Position numbers and translations under genes: made by a program
The notes under the pieces: generated by a model
Databases searched by the model: none
Seen by the model: only the letters and a program-made list of their open reading frames with translations
Told to the model about the DNA's origin: nothing
From: Didymodactylos carnosus
Taxonomy: Eukaryota > Rotifera > Eurotatoria > Philodinida > Philodinidae
DNA length: 58,739 nucleotides
NCBI GenBank assembly: GCA_905250885.1
Contig: CAJNOQ010000262.1
Span: 1-58,739 of the forward strand
Direction of reading: 5' to 3'
Shown: positions 1 to 11,972 of the stretch, one piece after another
How the letters are laid out: each line of letters begins with the position of its first letter
Position numbering within the stretch: the stretch's first letter is position 1

Positions 1-3000
1 AACCAGACTGATAATAATAACGATGTTCATAATATGGACAATTCAAATGACAATGATAATTCGGTTTATTTCGATCCAGATAAAGATCATTCATCGGCGT
101 ACGAAACAATCAGCGCACAAAATGGAAATGAAGAAGAAAGACCTGTGATTCAGTCATCAACGATATTAGATGACAATGATAATGAGCCATTGATTGAAAG
201 TGAATTTCGACAACATAAAACACATTATTATCGTGAAAAAATGAATATTGAACAAATGACATCGAATATAATGACTACAAACGTTGAAAATTATATATTT
301 GCTTTACAGTGGATATTGAAATATTATTATAATGGCTGTCAATCGTGGTCATGGTTTTATCCACAACATTATGCACCCTATTTATCCGATTTAAAAAATT
401 TCAAGGATTTAAACATTCAATTTGACAATGGAAAACCATTTAGACCATTTGAGCAGTTATTAGGTAAGGTTTTGGAAGAAAATTATCTACCATGGTCTAT
501 CCTTGAGGAGAAAGATAAATATCGTTGACCACTAGGATGAACGTGAATAACCATTCTCCAGCATAATGTTAAATATTCAACTGTCTACGTATGATAAAAT
601 TTTTAATATAAGTCATTCTCACTTGATTTATTATAAATTCACTATGCGATTACTAAAAAAACAGTGAACTGAATTTCTCCAGTACTCAACTTTAAAAGTT
701 TTAGATTATTTTTTAACGTACTAATAATATATGTTTTTCTTGTTTTATGTAGCTGTGTTACCACCCACAAGTTGTGATTTATTACCAAAACCGTTACAAT
801 CGTTAATGACTGATATTGAAAGTCCATTGTTACAATTTTATCCAGAAGATTTTTGTCTTGATCAAAATGAGAAAAAACAAGACTGGGAATCCATCGTTCT
901 ATTACCATTTATTGACGAAAAGCTGTTGTTAAGTACAATATCAAAATATTATACAAAATTGAATGATGAAGAAAAATTGCGAAATAATCATTCTTCATCG
1001 TATTGTTATATATCGACTCGTGATTTGAAACCCATTACAAATATTTTAATAAAAAATCCCTATTTTCCATCAATAACAGAAACAAAAGCAGTTTGTAAAG
1101 AATATCCATACAATTACTATCATTCTGATGGTTCCCCATTTAAAACTGAACGATTTACGGATCAACCAGTATTATATCCAAAATTTCCATGTTTAAATAT
1201 ATTGAACTATGACCATTCGTTTAAAAATGCCATTGTCAACATATTTGATATAAAATCAAAATCGGCCACATTAATATTAAAATTGAAACACCAGCCAGAT
1301 CAAGATTTAATAACATATAATAATAATTTTAAACCTGTGAACGAAGTTAATGAATTATCAGTCGTACCATTTACAATTAATAATCAAAAAAAATTAATTG
1401 AACGTTATATGGGTAAATGTCTATTTATGAATTGGCCACATTTTGAATATGGAATTGTCTGTGCTATTAGCGACTATAAACAATTATATGTTTGGCAAAA
1501 TATTCCCAGTGAATCTGTTTTTTCATTACAATCATCTTACATAGAAGATGCAAAACATTATACACAAACACCAGTGTATGTAACACATATACCATTTGAA
1601 TATGATGAAGAAAAATATAATGATACAAAAATAATCTATTCAACTCGAATATTATCAGAAGAAGATGGAAAAAATGAATATTCAAAAGCCATGAATATTA
1701 GTCGACGTTATGAAGTACGTCAAGGTATTCATATTGGACATATTCCATTGCTATTATATATAAGTCCATTAATTGGTTATAGAACACAATATCGATCATC
1801 AACAAGTGATAAATGTTCAACATATAAATGTTTTTCAAATCAAGCCTATCCTTATCCGTTACAGACATGTTTATTTCAGTTGCCAAATTACAGATCAGAC
1901 AAAGATTTATTTCAATTTCCACAAACAATCAATGATCATTTTAAAATCAATGATCCGGTATTTAGTTTAGTTCCAACGAATTATTCGTGTGATGGTAAAT
2001 TCATTTTAATTGTACACATTCTTTCTTGAAGAATTTTGATGAAACGGTAAAAAAAAGTCAAAGAAATTACAAGTCAATAATTTTTCTTTTCATGAAAACT
2101 ACCGACAAAAATTTTGACTCAAGATGAGCTTAGACATACTTAAGATACAATATGCATGCTATTTTCTCATACCATTGTTTTGTTCTCAAAAATAGATGCA
2201 AAGTTTAAAACAAAAAAGATTACCGGTCTTAGTTCTTTTCGCGTTATAATGCAAGAGCCTTCGTGTATTATTAGAGTTCTGCTTGCTTTGTTTTGTATTA
2301 CTTTCTATCGGTACTACATTTTTGTGATTTATATTGATGCTCTAGGTCAAGTTCAAAATGTGATTGTTCATAATGGTAAACATATTATTGAATGTAAAAT
2401 GAATACTAATGCTATGAAGCAACCAGATATATATGCCGCTCAGCTAAAATTACAAAAATGTGAGATAATTTATTATACAGCACAAGAAGTTGCCAAATAT
2501 TTAAAAACACATGCGTGAGTTGAATTAATATATTACTGTTCTCAAACAGCTCTCTGTAACTTGATGTATCTTTTATTGACAGAGCTGTGGTGTCAAGAGT
2601 AAGTGGTACAATTGTAATTACCAGTGGCAACCGTAATGTTGTGGGGGGGAGACTTAATATAGGTTTATCATGGAAAATGAATTATCCAGTTAGACAAGTA
2701 TGTTAGATACCAGAATGTCAATGTTATATAGTCTGAATGTATTTTCACTATTGAGTGTGTTGATTTTTTATGTAGTTACAAGGTTATACTAAAAAACTGC
2801 AAGGTATATGGTGTTATTCGGATGAAGCTTCTAAGGTTATTGCCGATTACATGAAAAAGTACGAAAAGAACTAAAAAACATAGAGAGTTGTTAGAATATT
2901 TTTGTTTTATCATAGATTTCCTGAAGTTGTTGCATATTTAGTGAAACATCCAAGCCTAGAATCTTATTCAGAACGCTCAATATGGCCATCCCAAAATGGG

Positions 3001-5381
3001 TAAAATGGTCTATATAATTTGTTTTTGGTCTAACCTGTTTTAAAGATGCTTTTTTCAGAAAAACACGGGCAATGGAAATTAGGACATGGATAAAATCTTT
3101 ACCAACATATTCAATGCAATTAACTGATGCGTCATGGATGGTATTAGACACACCGGTTATTGAAGAAATAAATTCTATGGTTACATCTTTTTATGCTGTA
3201 AGTTAATTTTATCCCTTCTTATATGCGTAGATGAGTGTTGCATTTTTGTACTAGAAACAAACAAATAATCGTAGACATTCATCGTCAGGTGTCTCCCGTA
3301 TTGAAACTAGTCGACTGTTTAAACCATGTGAATATCTTGGTTTATGTGATCCTGATCCACAAACAAGCTTTTTTCTACATGATCGTGTTGTCGTCGTAAG
3401 ATTAGGCGCTGGAGTACCGATTGGATCTCGTGGTACTGTTATTGGTATTATGCCTGGGCGTACGCATTTGGATACTTATTATGAAATACTATTTGATCAT
3501 TTACCAAACGGTAGTTTGTATTCAATTTTATTTAATGATGATCAACAACAATGTCGAGTTAAAGTACGTTCGTATCATTTATTAAATTTTACACATAGTC
3601 TGAGGTTCAATGCAGTATATAAACAACGTTCAATATCAATGGTCGAAAATGTACGCGACCATCGTTTAGTAGAATCACTAATTCACCCATCATTACAACC
3701 ACAATACCATAATATGTCAGTTACAAATGAAAACAGTCATCCACGAAAAAATCGAGCATTAAATCGTGGCATCAGTGATAATAATGGAAATATTACTACT
3801 GGTCATTCAAATGTCGTTCGCAATAAATCGAATATTGCTACAATTGATTATCACCAGTTAGCAGCTCAAAAAGCACAACAGGATCTAGTACAAATAAAAA
3901 TTAACAATATGAAACAAGGGCCTAGAAGTCGAACACCGCCCCCAACGAGAAGTAAATCGATGTTAGCAGGCGAAGATAGCGAACAACAATCAAAAAGCAA
4001 TAAAAAAAAAAATTCTTCAGTATTTGAACGTACACTTCCAACAACAAACCGTCAGCAAGATCAACGGCAGTTAGAAAATCACAAATATGGTATGTGTAGA
4101 AAGGCTTCCGTACCAAGACAAAACTCGAAAGCACTTGATTATTCCAAAATTTCGAATGTTTTATTAATATTAATAGTCACGGTCTTTTAAAAAAAGAAAA
4201 CACTTAACTACGCTTCTCCGCCACAATTTGGCATTAACAAATAGTCATTCAAACTCGTTACTAAACTGGGACAGTTGGATAAAAATGTTTCACATTTTCT
4301 GAAAGTACTTGCTGCATTCTCTTAGGGTATGGAAGAGCGATTGTAAAAAAAAGTAATTGTAGAACCCTATACAAAACTACGATCGATCGCTATTAAACTT
4401 CATCTAGGAAAACATCAACGAGCGTTCTACAAGTTGATGAGAATGTTATACAATTAACACAATACATGAATGAAAGCTGAATACTTTATCGTACAATGTC
4501 TACTGTCTTTCATTCTAGAAACAAACGTAACACATCGAGATCTAAATAAAGGATTTATAATTCCACAATCAACAGAATCTTCTGTTCCTTCAGTAAGTTC
4601 AAAGTTTTTTTCAAATTCAAGATGATTATTAAAAATCTTTTCCTCTCTTTAGGTTTCTTCTGTAAATCGAATTGATTATAGGTAGACTGGTGACTTTCTG
4701 CGTGGTTGATTAAATAATAAATGTTAATATTTTTTTCTTTTTAGTCAACGAACATCAGGAGAACAAATTCAACCATTAACATCTGTAGTTTTACCCCCAA
4801 CATCATCGTTTAATTCTTCTTCGTTTCAACCAATACTATCACCAACACCACAGCAATCAAATGATAAGCCCGTATTTGACCTGTCAAAGAGTAAAATGAA
4901 TCCGGATGCACCAGAATTCGTAATGCCAAGTGTATGTAACAAAGAGTTTTATTCGAAAATAAATTCGAAATCATCGTATTGATTGAGAATCAGCTTCAAT
5001 ATCATATATACAACGACTGTTGAGCGTACATATACTGTGTATGTGATATTAATTTCTCTCTTTTTAAGTGTCAGAGATATAATTAACTAGATAGAAAAAA
5101 AAATTTCCCACTCAAAAGTCGATGTCTATGTTGATTAGTAACTGTTGCTACTCACTTCATACTTTAGTTTTTAATAAAAATGAACTGGTTTGTAAATTAT
5201 TTTAGCGAGAACCACCACCACCATTCATCAACAAAATACCGTGAACGAAAATGATTATACAAATTATTCTCTCTCTTCTAATCAGTTTTCCAATTTTCCG
5301 ACTGATAATCAGCATTTTCCACCATACAATATCAGATATTATCCTTCTGGTTATCCACCGAACAGAGACTCAGCTTCATAA
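1..5381 (+). CDS. XRN1: 5'-3' exoribonuclease 1 (XRN1), 5'-truncated by window edge
   Basis: Cytoplasmic 5'-3' exonuclease that degrades decapped mRNA. Exons read as 1-463, 753-1994, 2346-2514, 2583-2697, 2776-2858, 2916-2999, 3059-3197, 3255-4089, 4519-4592, 4653-4681, 4745-4929 and 5206-5381; all phases agree, giving 1197 residues. The catalytic N-terminus lies upstream of the window. Visible are the end of the XRN middle region (YYYNGCQSWSWFYPQHYAPYLSD, with the FEQLL-AVLP junction spliced), the PAZ/Tudor-like and KOW-like region (FPEVVAYLVKHPS, then IWPSQNG) and the SH3-like segment (RGTVIGIMPGRTHLDTYYE). The tail is low-complexity and holds a PAM2-like motif (4890-4928). Each step matches the order of human XRN1 as I recall it. 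The join at 4089/4519 is less sure, because the frame stays open to 4190. The last junction has two tandem donors, so the C-terminus is uncertain. Confidence 0.95.
4890..4928 (+). other. PAM2-like motif in the XRN1 tail
   Basis: Exon 11 encodes SKMNPDAPEFVMP. The PAM2 consensus, which binds the MLLE domain of poly(A)-binding protein, is roughly SxLNPNAxEFxP. The Asn-Pro, Ala and Glu-Phe positions are kept; Leu is replaced by Met, the second Asn by Asp, and the final Pro is shifted by one. It sits in a disordered Ser/Pro/Gln-rich context, as PAM2 motifs usually do. Function is inferred. Confidence 0.75.
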
Positions 5382-6213
5382 TTACTATCTTTTTTTTGCT
5401 TGTTCTTTAACTGTTGCAGTTGGTTATACTTGTAATTGTTGCTGTTTTGTTTTTCTCTATTATTTTATTCCGAATATCTGTTAAGAGAAAATTTTACAAA
5501 ACAATTCTTTCTACTAATACAAAAGTTTATGAATTACTAAACAATAGTGTGTCTTGAATTCTCTATCTTTTCTTTTTTTTTAGAAAAATTATCTTCGTAT
5601 CCAAATAAAAATGTTATTGATAAGTCTATAATTGTTTTATGAAAGTGTTTTTTTTTTCCCCGAAATACAGCATTAGCTGACTCTCGTATTGAACTCAGAT
5701 CACATTGTTTATGACATGTTGCCCTCTCCTTACATACTGTAATGAACAATAGTTTTAAAACCAATTATTGTTATAAATCCGTTATTTCTATCTGTGAAAA
5801 TGTTGATAATTATGAGCTACCAATTTTCTTCTTTGTTTTTTTGTTTTAGAAAATTTTGTGTAAGAATCAATATCCTTATCTCATATTTTTCGAGGACTTT
5901 TTATTTTACTGAAATTTTTTTAGTGTTTTTTTTTTTCTCACTCTTTTTCAAGCACACACTAATTTTATTAACTGTTTTATTAACTGTTTATAAATATAAT
6001 TATATCGTTAAGTACACATCCATTTGTTGATTATATATGTTTGTTTTTGATGATGCTGAGAGGCCAAGAGAAGATCTATTTTCAGCAACTATTTTTTGTT
6101 TTGTTTTAGGTAGATGTATTTTATTCATGGACAATAATTTTGTATTTATCGAAAAATTTGTATCAAATACGAATTACGATAATAGTAGGTATATTTTCGT
6201 CATTTATCATCAG
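5382..6213 (+). other. Unresolved stretch after XRN1 exon 12, probable 3' UTR
   Basis: T-rich sequence with no convincing exon. An AATAAA lies near 5603 and could end the XRN1 transcript. A good acceptor at about 5581 opens a short frame (KLSSYPNKNVIDKSIIVL then stop), which could be a terminal exon. A second acceptor at 6109 opens another short frame. Neither could be joined in phase to both neighbours. Confidence 0.4.
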
Positions 6214-7718
6214 ATACAAAATTCTTAATAATATTGAATGATGAAAAACAATTAAAATTAAGAACAACAACATTATCATCAAATAGAAAAGAAATAACGA
6301 CAAGTGAAAGGTAAATATCTCTCTATTTGTTTGGCATTCAAACATTGAAGATCTTTCAGATCGGCATTTACACCAATTTATTCGGTTCCGTTCTCTGCTA
6401 CTACATTAATTACAATGCAATCGAATACATATGATTCAATGTATAAGTTACCACAAGAAGTTTCGGCTCAACAACAGCAACAACCATCTTTCTTCAGTTA
6501 TGCCATAGAACAAATGTGTAAATCTCACAAAGAAAGTGAACAGCAATTATCTGACCAAACAAATGATGCCAATACTCAGTCACATCAATTCTATCAACAG
6601 CAACAATATAATCAAAACACTTATTTACAAAATAGTCCGTATAGCCATTTAGGTACGAGATTAATAAGAATTATATTGCTGAGGTTGGAATGAATCGATT
6701 CTGAAAAACATCTTTCGATCACTATTGAGATAAAAATTTTTTCTTTTTTTGTTTTTGAAAAAGGCATTACAACAGGCATTTTTAGATGCTATTTATGTTC
6801 TATACGGTAGAAGGCAGACAGTTCTGTACTTTTGGGGCACTAACTGAAAAGTAAAGTACAAACTAGTTAGATTGTGCACATATTTAAATGTGATCAGCTA
6901 GTTTTTCTTAATGAAAAGAACACTGTCACTAGTAATACACTTGAAAACACTTTCACTCTTTCAAAAGAATCATTATCTATTCTGTGGATGGAAATATTAT
7001 TAAACAACTTAACTTTATTTTACTTTCTTGCTCTTGTTAAATATGAGAAGCTAAAACTAATCTAGAAACGTTAAAATAGGACAATGAATTTTAAACGTTT
7101 ATTTTCTATTTTCTAGATACATCATCAAGTTATCCTTTGTCGGCTATGCCAGTAAATAATAATCATTCGTCACAATACAATCAAAATAGTAACATAAACG
7201 ATATTGTCAATATGATGGATTATTCTCATCAACAACTGAGTAATGACGGTAATCATCAACATAATGAAGCCAATGGTGTCTCGAATCAATCGTTAAACAA
7301 AGCCTTGATTGAACAACAACAACAACAACAACAAAATCAATATTTTCCGTCGGTTAACGATTATGATAATTCATTTTTAAATACAACAATGGCATCGATA
7401 TCATCGAATCCAAATTCGTTATTATACAGAGCTATTTGTGAATCAGAACAATTCCAGCAAGTTGCTGGTCAACAACAATCTACCAACTATTCAAACAATA
7501 ATATTTCATATACACAACAATATCCGCAAATGATGATGCTTCCTCCATTTAAGAACAATGTTGAACCATCTATACCTATGTCTTTGCCATCGTATCAAAA
7601 ACATCAACCGCCGCCTGCCGCCCCAGTATCTGTTGCTCCTCCTACATCAACAACAAAACCTAGTGCATCCACCTTACAATTTATACCATCACAAGTGTTG
7701 AGAAATATTCCAAAATGA
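6214..7718 (+). CDS. Gln/Asn-rich low-complexity exons (XRN1 C-terminal extension or separate gene)
   Basis: Three exons join in phase: 6214-6310, 6360-6652 and 7117-7718, stop at 7716. Together they give about 329 residues, or 279 if translation starts at ATG 6415. Introns are 49 and 464 bp. The protein has poly-Gln runs, many Asn/His/Tyr/Ser residues, a Pro-rich stretch (PPPAAPVSVAPPTST) and the terminal segment LQFIPSQVLRNIPK; no folded domain was recognised. The composition resembles the N/Y-rich end of XRN1 exon 12, and the two lie 0.8 kb apart on the same strand, so this may be the real XRN1 C-terminus. A separate gene starting at 6415 is equally possible. Tandem AATAAA at 8210-8219 may close it. 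Confidence 0.6.
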
Positions 7719-8209
7719 AATCATAGTGGAGATATACTTTTTTGGATTTTTTTGCGTTTTTTTACTATTAAACTTTGTTGTACTTCCCTAATCCTTTGTA
7801 AATTTAATTTAGTTTTGTACATATATATATCTCACCATTTTTTCCTTGGCAAGCTTAGCTTGTAGTTTTTGTGAGATTTATTATCGTTATAATATTTCGT
7901 TTGTATTTTACAAACAGTGACAAATCAGAGATGAACAAAAACAAAGAAAACATTATTGACTAATTTTTTTCTATTAGAAACAATGGTTGTTTTCTTCTCA
8001 AAGAGACTTCTTGTTTTATTCTATATATGTTTCTCTGTTTATTTTCTTTTGTCTCATACATGCATGGAAAATTTATTTATTGTTTATACTTATCGTTTGA
8101 TCTGGTAGTCAATCACTCATACATGTGAACGTTGTTTTCGTTTTTGCTTTTCTCTGTATATATGTGTGTGTATGTATATATATATTTAGGTCAATATCGT
8201 TTATTCTAA

Positions 8210-8219
8210 AATAAATAAA
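8210..8219 (+). terminator. Tandem poly(A) signals
   Basis: Two overlapping AATAAA hexamers about 490 bp after the stop at 7718, in T-rich sequence. Position and composition suit a 3' end for the Gln-rich exons. Confidence 0.45.
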
Positions 8220-9314
8220 AAAATTTATTTAATCAATAATTTATTGTTATATTTTGATTGTAAATGCATAAAAAGGTATGGAAAAGTTTACTTTGCGTTT
8301 TCGGATAATTCAAATCCTTAACTTTCTTTCTTAGCTAAAGAACATGTATTTCATTACTCTTGATATTTAAAAACAAAGTTTCGCACTCAATGAATTGCTG
8401 AAGGAAGAAATTTACTTTGCAAGAATCAATTGATGTTCGTCCTTGTGCATAGCTACATAGTAATCTAACCGAGATATTTTTGAGAGATCAATAATTTTAA
8501 TGATAGTTTGCATATAAAAATTAGGGAAATATTTAGCTCATTCTTTTATCCTAGTTTTCTTTGTCATAGTTTCAATTTTGAGCACTGGGAAAAATATTGT
8601 CTTCTTTAGCTAAGCTTTGAACAGTTCTGTGAATTGAATTGACTTCTGTTGGTGTATACTTCCTTTTTTTATTTTTGATTCGACTAGAGAGCGACATATG
8701 TTTAGTCTTTAAGTGGCTAGGCAGAAAGAGTATATTGTGCTTTTTATTTTATCTTTAGATTATATCGATAATGAGATTAGTTTTTTTATTGGCTATATTG
8801 AAAGTATTTCGACGTCTCTTCTAGGGTAAAACATGTGTGGGAAAAACTAGCATTATTGAACAATTAGTTTATGGCGGCGTTAATGAAAGCATATGACAGA
8901 CTGTTTTACAATAAAATTATTTTGTTTAAGATTAATTTTTTTCTCTAATTATATTGGGAGACAAATAAAGATATATACTGTATTCAATATAATAATTGTC
9001 TGATTAAAAAAAATATTGTGTTGAAAATTCATGATATTGGTGATGTAAGAGCTAGTATTGACTAAGAAGCGAGCAATATTCACCATCTTATCACGATTAT
9101 AAATGCTAGTATATTTTTGTTTAAGTTTTGACTTGAATGTTCAACAAACGGTACCAATCACTGTGCTTGTTTTGGACCGTTATTCTTGTGTTCGACAATC
9201 TTATAGATGATTTCATACGAATAATGTAAAGCAATTAGAAATTGATTGATCTGAAAACTAATATAAATAAAAAAGAGAAGTACATTGATATTCGATCCAA
9301 GAGATGTAGCTCGA

Positions 9315-9853
9315 TTAGAGGTGTTAGCCGTGCCGCCGCCGCCGAAAGAAAATTTAACATTTCACCCTACTGTTACCATAGCGCGGTACTGTTGGTGTTT
9401 TTTAAAGTTTTACGCCGCCACTGATAAACAATTTTCTCAAAACTTTTTTTAAAATCTTTGAAAAAGAATTATTGAAAATTAGAACTTTTTGTACTATCAA
9501 CTAGAGTAATGTGCAAAAGACAGAATAAACATTATATTGATATTTATCTCTAAAATATGTTATATGGAGCATTGATGAACGCTGTTTCGTTCTTCTCGCG
9601 TCCACCATTCTGCAATCCACTGCTCGCTCTCATCAGTATGGTGATAAGTCCTTATGAAAGTTACTTTACTTTACCTCGTGAACTAAACGCTAGGTATTGA
9701 AAATTTCCTACCTTACCACATTTTGAGGCTTCTCAGAGATTTTTCCCAGTATGATAACTCGTCTTCAAAATTTTCGTATCAGCGCTGCCAAGGATGAAAA
9801 ATTTCTTTGGGGTTATTACTGCCGCCGATAAAGTAATCGGCTAATACCTCTAA
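9315..9853. mobile_element. MITE-like element with 16-bp terminal inverted repeats
   Basis: TTAGAGGTGTTAGCCG at 9315-9330 and the inverse of TTAGAGGTATTAGCCG at 9838-9853 match 15 of 16. GCC-repeat sequence lies just inside both ends (9331-9344 and about 9820-9828). The interior has no transposase frame. A target duplication could not be defined. Confidence 0.55.
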
Positions 9854-10999
9854 GCTCGATCTTCAAAGCAATGAAATAGTACACAATGAAAAACATCGTG
9901 TGTTTAATGTAGTTGACGTATGGACGTCGAAAGAAAAATGTTTTAGTTAGTTTTGTTGTATTAAAATTATTTGTTTTCTTTGTATTTTTCGTTTTTCAGT
10001 AGCAAAACCGTACTAGTTAGTACATTTAAAACATTCATAGCATTAATGAAACTAGAGGTTCTCAAAGTAAGAGTTTTTTAATTCTGATTTAGTTCGATAG
10101 AAGACTATATAAGAGAGTGTATGAGAAATATTCTCATTTTTTCAGCAGTGGGTAACGAACGTTAAACTCGTTCGTCAATATTATTAGACAGTGTAAGTTT
10201 GACTGCTTTAAAGATAAAAGAAAAATAACGAATGGTTACGGTACTAATCTTGGATCGAAAAATGTTTTTCTTTTCTCGGTTTTGCAGGACACAATCATAT
10301 TTCTTGTGGCTCTGCCGAATGTTTTGGTATTTTTTTTCACATCACCATCATTATCGATTTGACAAAAAGCTTGACTGATGTTAGAATGTTTATTATTTAT
10401 TATTATAATAGTCTTTACACGACAGTCAAATTCTCTATGATATCGTTTGTTTTTAATTTAAGTGGTTAGTCGCTAAGCGTTTCTCAAAGTTATTTTTACT
10501 GATATTGTCGGAATCTGCTGCTGTTTGGTTTGAATCCTTTAAAGCTCTGACTGACTATTGCATTATGTCGCTCTGCATTCATTTTCAATTATCTGACTTT
10601 AAAAACAAATGATTTTTTAATGTATAATGCTGTTTTCCTGTTTGTTATAGGTAAAATCGACTTTTATGATAGCGGTAAAAAAATAAAGACAAACTGAAAG
10701 ATGACCAAACTTTACAAATGAGAAAGCGTTTTTCATTATTTTTCTCCTCTTGTCTATTTATTCATAAGCTTTTTTTAACTTTTGTGTCTCTTTTTCCTAC
10801 TTCGAAATACGAACACAAATTCCGTGTGTGTGCTTGGCTTAGTTGTTAATAAGTGCTTGTTAAAATAATAAATGACTATATTTTGTCATAGACTTCATTT
10901 TTCAAAGTCATACCACCATTATTTGTGTCTTATTTACAATTTGTTTATTTGATTCTAGAAAAAAACAAAAAAAAGTCTTGATATTTTAGAAAAAAAAGA

Positions 11000-11913
11000 A
11001 TGACCGATACACAATTAGATTGCGCACTAGATTTAATGAGACGTTTACCGCCTCAACAAGTAGAAAAAAATTTAACGGATCTAATTGATTTAGTACCAGA
11101 TTTAACAGAAGAACTATTAGCAGCTGTTGATCAGCCATTAAAAGTTGTACGGGATCGTGTTGTTGGCAAAGATTATTTGCTATGTGATTATAATCGTGAT
11201 GGTGACTCATATCGATCACCATGGACAAATACGTATATACCAGCATTCGATGGTAAACATAAGAGAGAGAAAAAGAATGTGTGATCTTGACTGTCAAATT
11301 ACGAATTATTCATTCATCTTTTTATTATATTTTAGGAAATTTACCATCAGATCGTCTTCGACAATTAGAAATAGAAGCTAATCAAGCATTTGAACAATAT
11401 CGTGAAATGTATTTTGAAGGTGGTGTATCATCAGTTTATTTTTGGGATTTAGAAGGATTAAATGGATTTGCCGGTGTTATTCTTGTAAAAAAAGTTGGTG
11501 ATGGTTCAAAAAAAATTAAAGGCTGTTGGGACTCGATACATGTTGTAGAAGTACAAGAAAAACAAAGTGGACGTACGGCACATTATAAATTAACATCAAC
11601 AGTTATGTTATGGTTACAAACACACAAGGCAACAAGTGGTATGATGAATTTAGGTGGTAGTTTAACAAGACAATTAGAATCAGATAGTCAAATACAAGAA
11701 TTTTCACAACATATTATTAATATTGGACGTATGGTAGAAGAAATGGAAAATAAAATTCGACAAACATTAAATTCAATTTATTTTGGTAAAACAAAAGATA
11801 TATTAAATTCATTAAGAAATAGTGAAAATTTTCAAGGCCGTTTTCGTTTACCACAAGCAAGTTTTAAAGAAGATTTACAACTAGCTTTAAACAAAAAACA
11901 GCCATTAGAATAA
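11000..11913 (+). CDS. CAPZB: F-actin-capping protein subunit beta
   Basis: Beta subunit of the capping protein heterodimer, which caps actin filament barbed ends. Exons 11000-11252 and 11336-11913 join in phase across an 83-bp intron (donor GTAAAC, acceptor TTTTAG), giving 276 residues, close to the 272-277 of animal CAPZB. The protein begins [20 protein letters not shown] and carries the family blocks [64 protein letters not shown] and NLGGSLTRQ, then IYFGKTKDI. Conservation against human CAPZB is very high over the core. The C-terminal tentacle diverges ([10 protein letters not shown]). The start is fixed by homology to the N-terminus. AATAAA occurs at 11967. Confidence 0.97.
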
Positions 11914-11966
11914 AACATATTTTAATACATACAAAAAAGAAAAGAAAAAGAAAACAGTCAAGTCAA

Positions 11967-11972
11967 AATAAA
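11967..11972 (+). terminator. Possible poly(A) signal of CAPZB
   Basis: AATAAA 54 bp after the CAPZB stop codon. Later A/T-rich hexamers could serve instead. Confidence 0.4.

Larger units (their letters stand above)
7719..10999. other. Intergenic: 3' UTR, one MITE-like element, CAPZB upstream region
   Basis: No gene recognised. It starts with T-rich UTR-like sequence and contains the inverted-repeat element at 9315-9853. The last part leads to the capping protein start; an acceptor-like TTGATTCTAG ends near 10959, so a 5' UTR intron or a trans-splice acceptor may precede the ATG at 11000. Confidence 0.6.

Noticed and set aside
6110-6188. Possible exon with good upstream acceptor, leading in phase to 6214
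   Set aside because: The intron to the next exon would be only 25 bp, too short to splice, and the encoded peptide is hydrophobic and unlike its neighbours.
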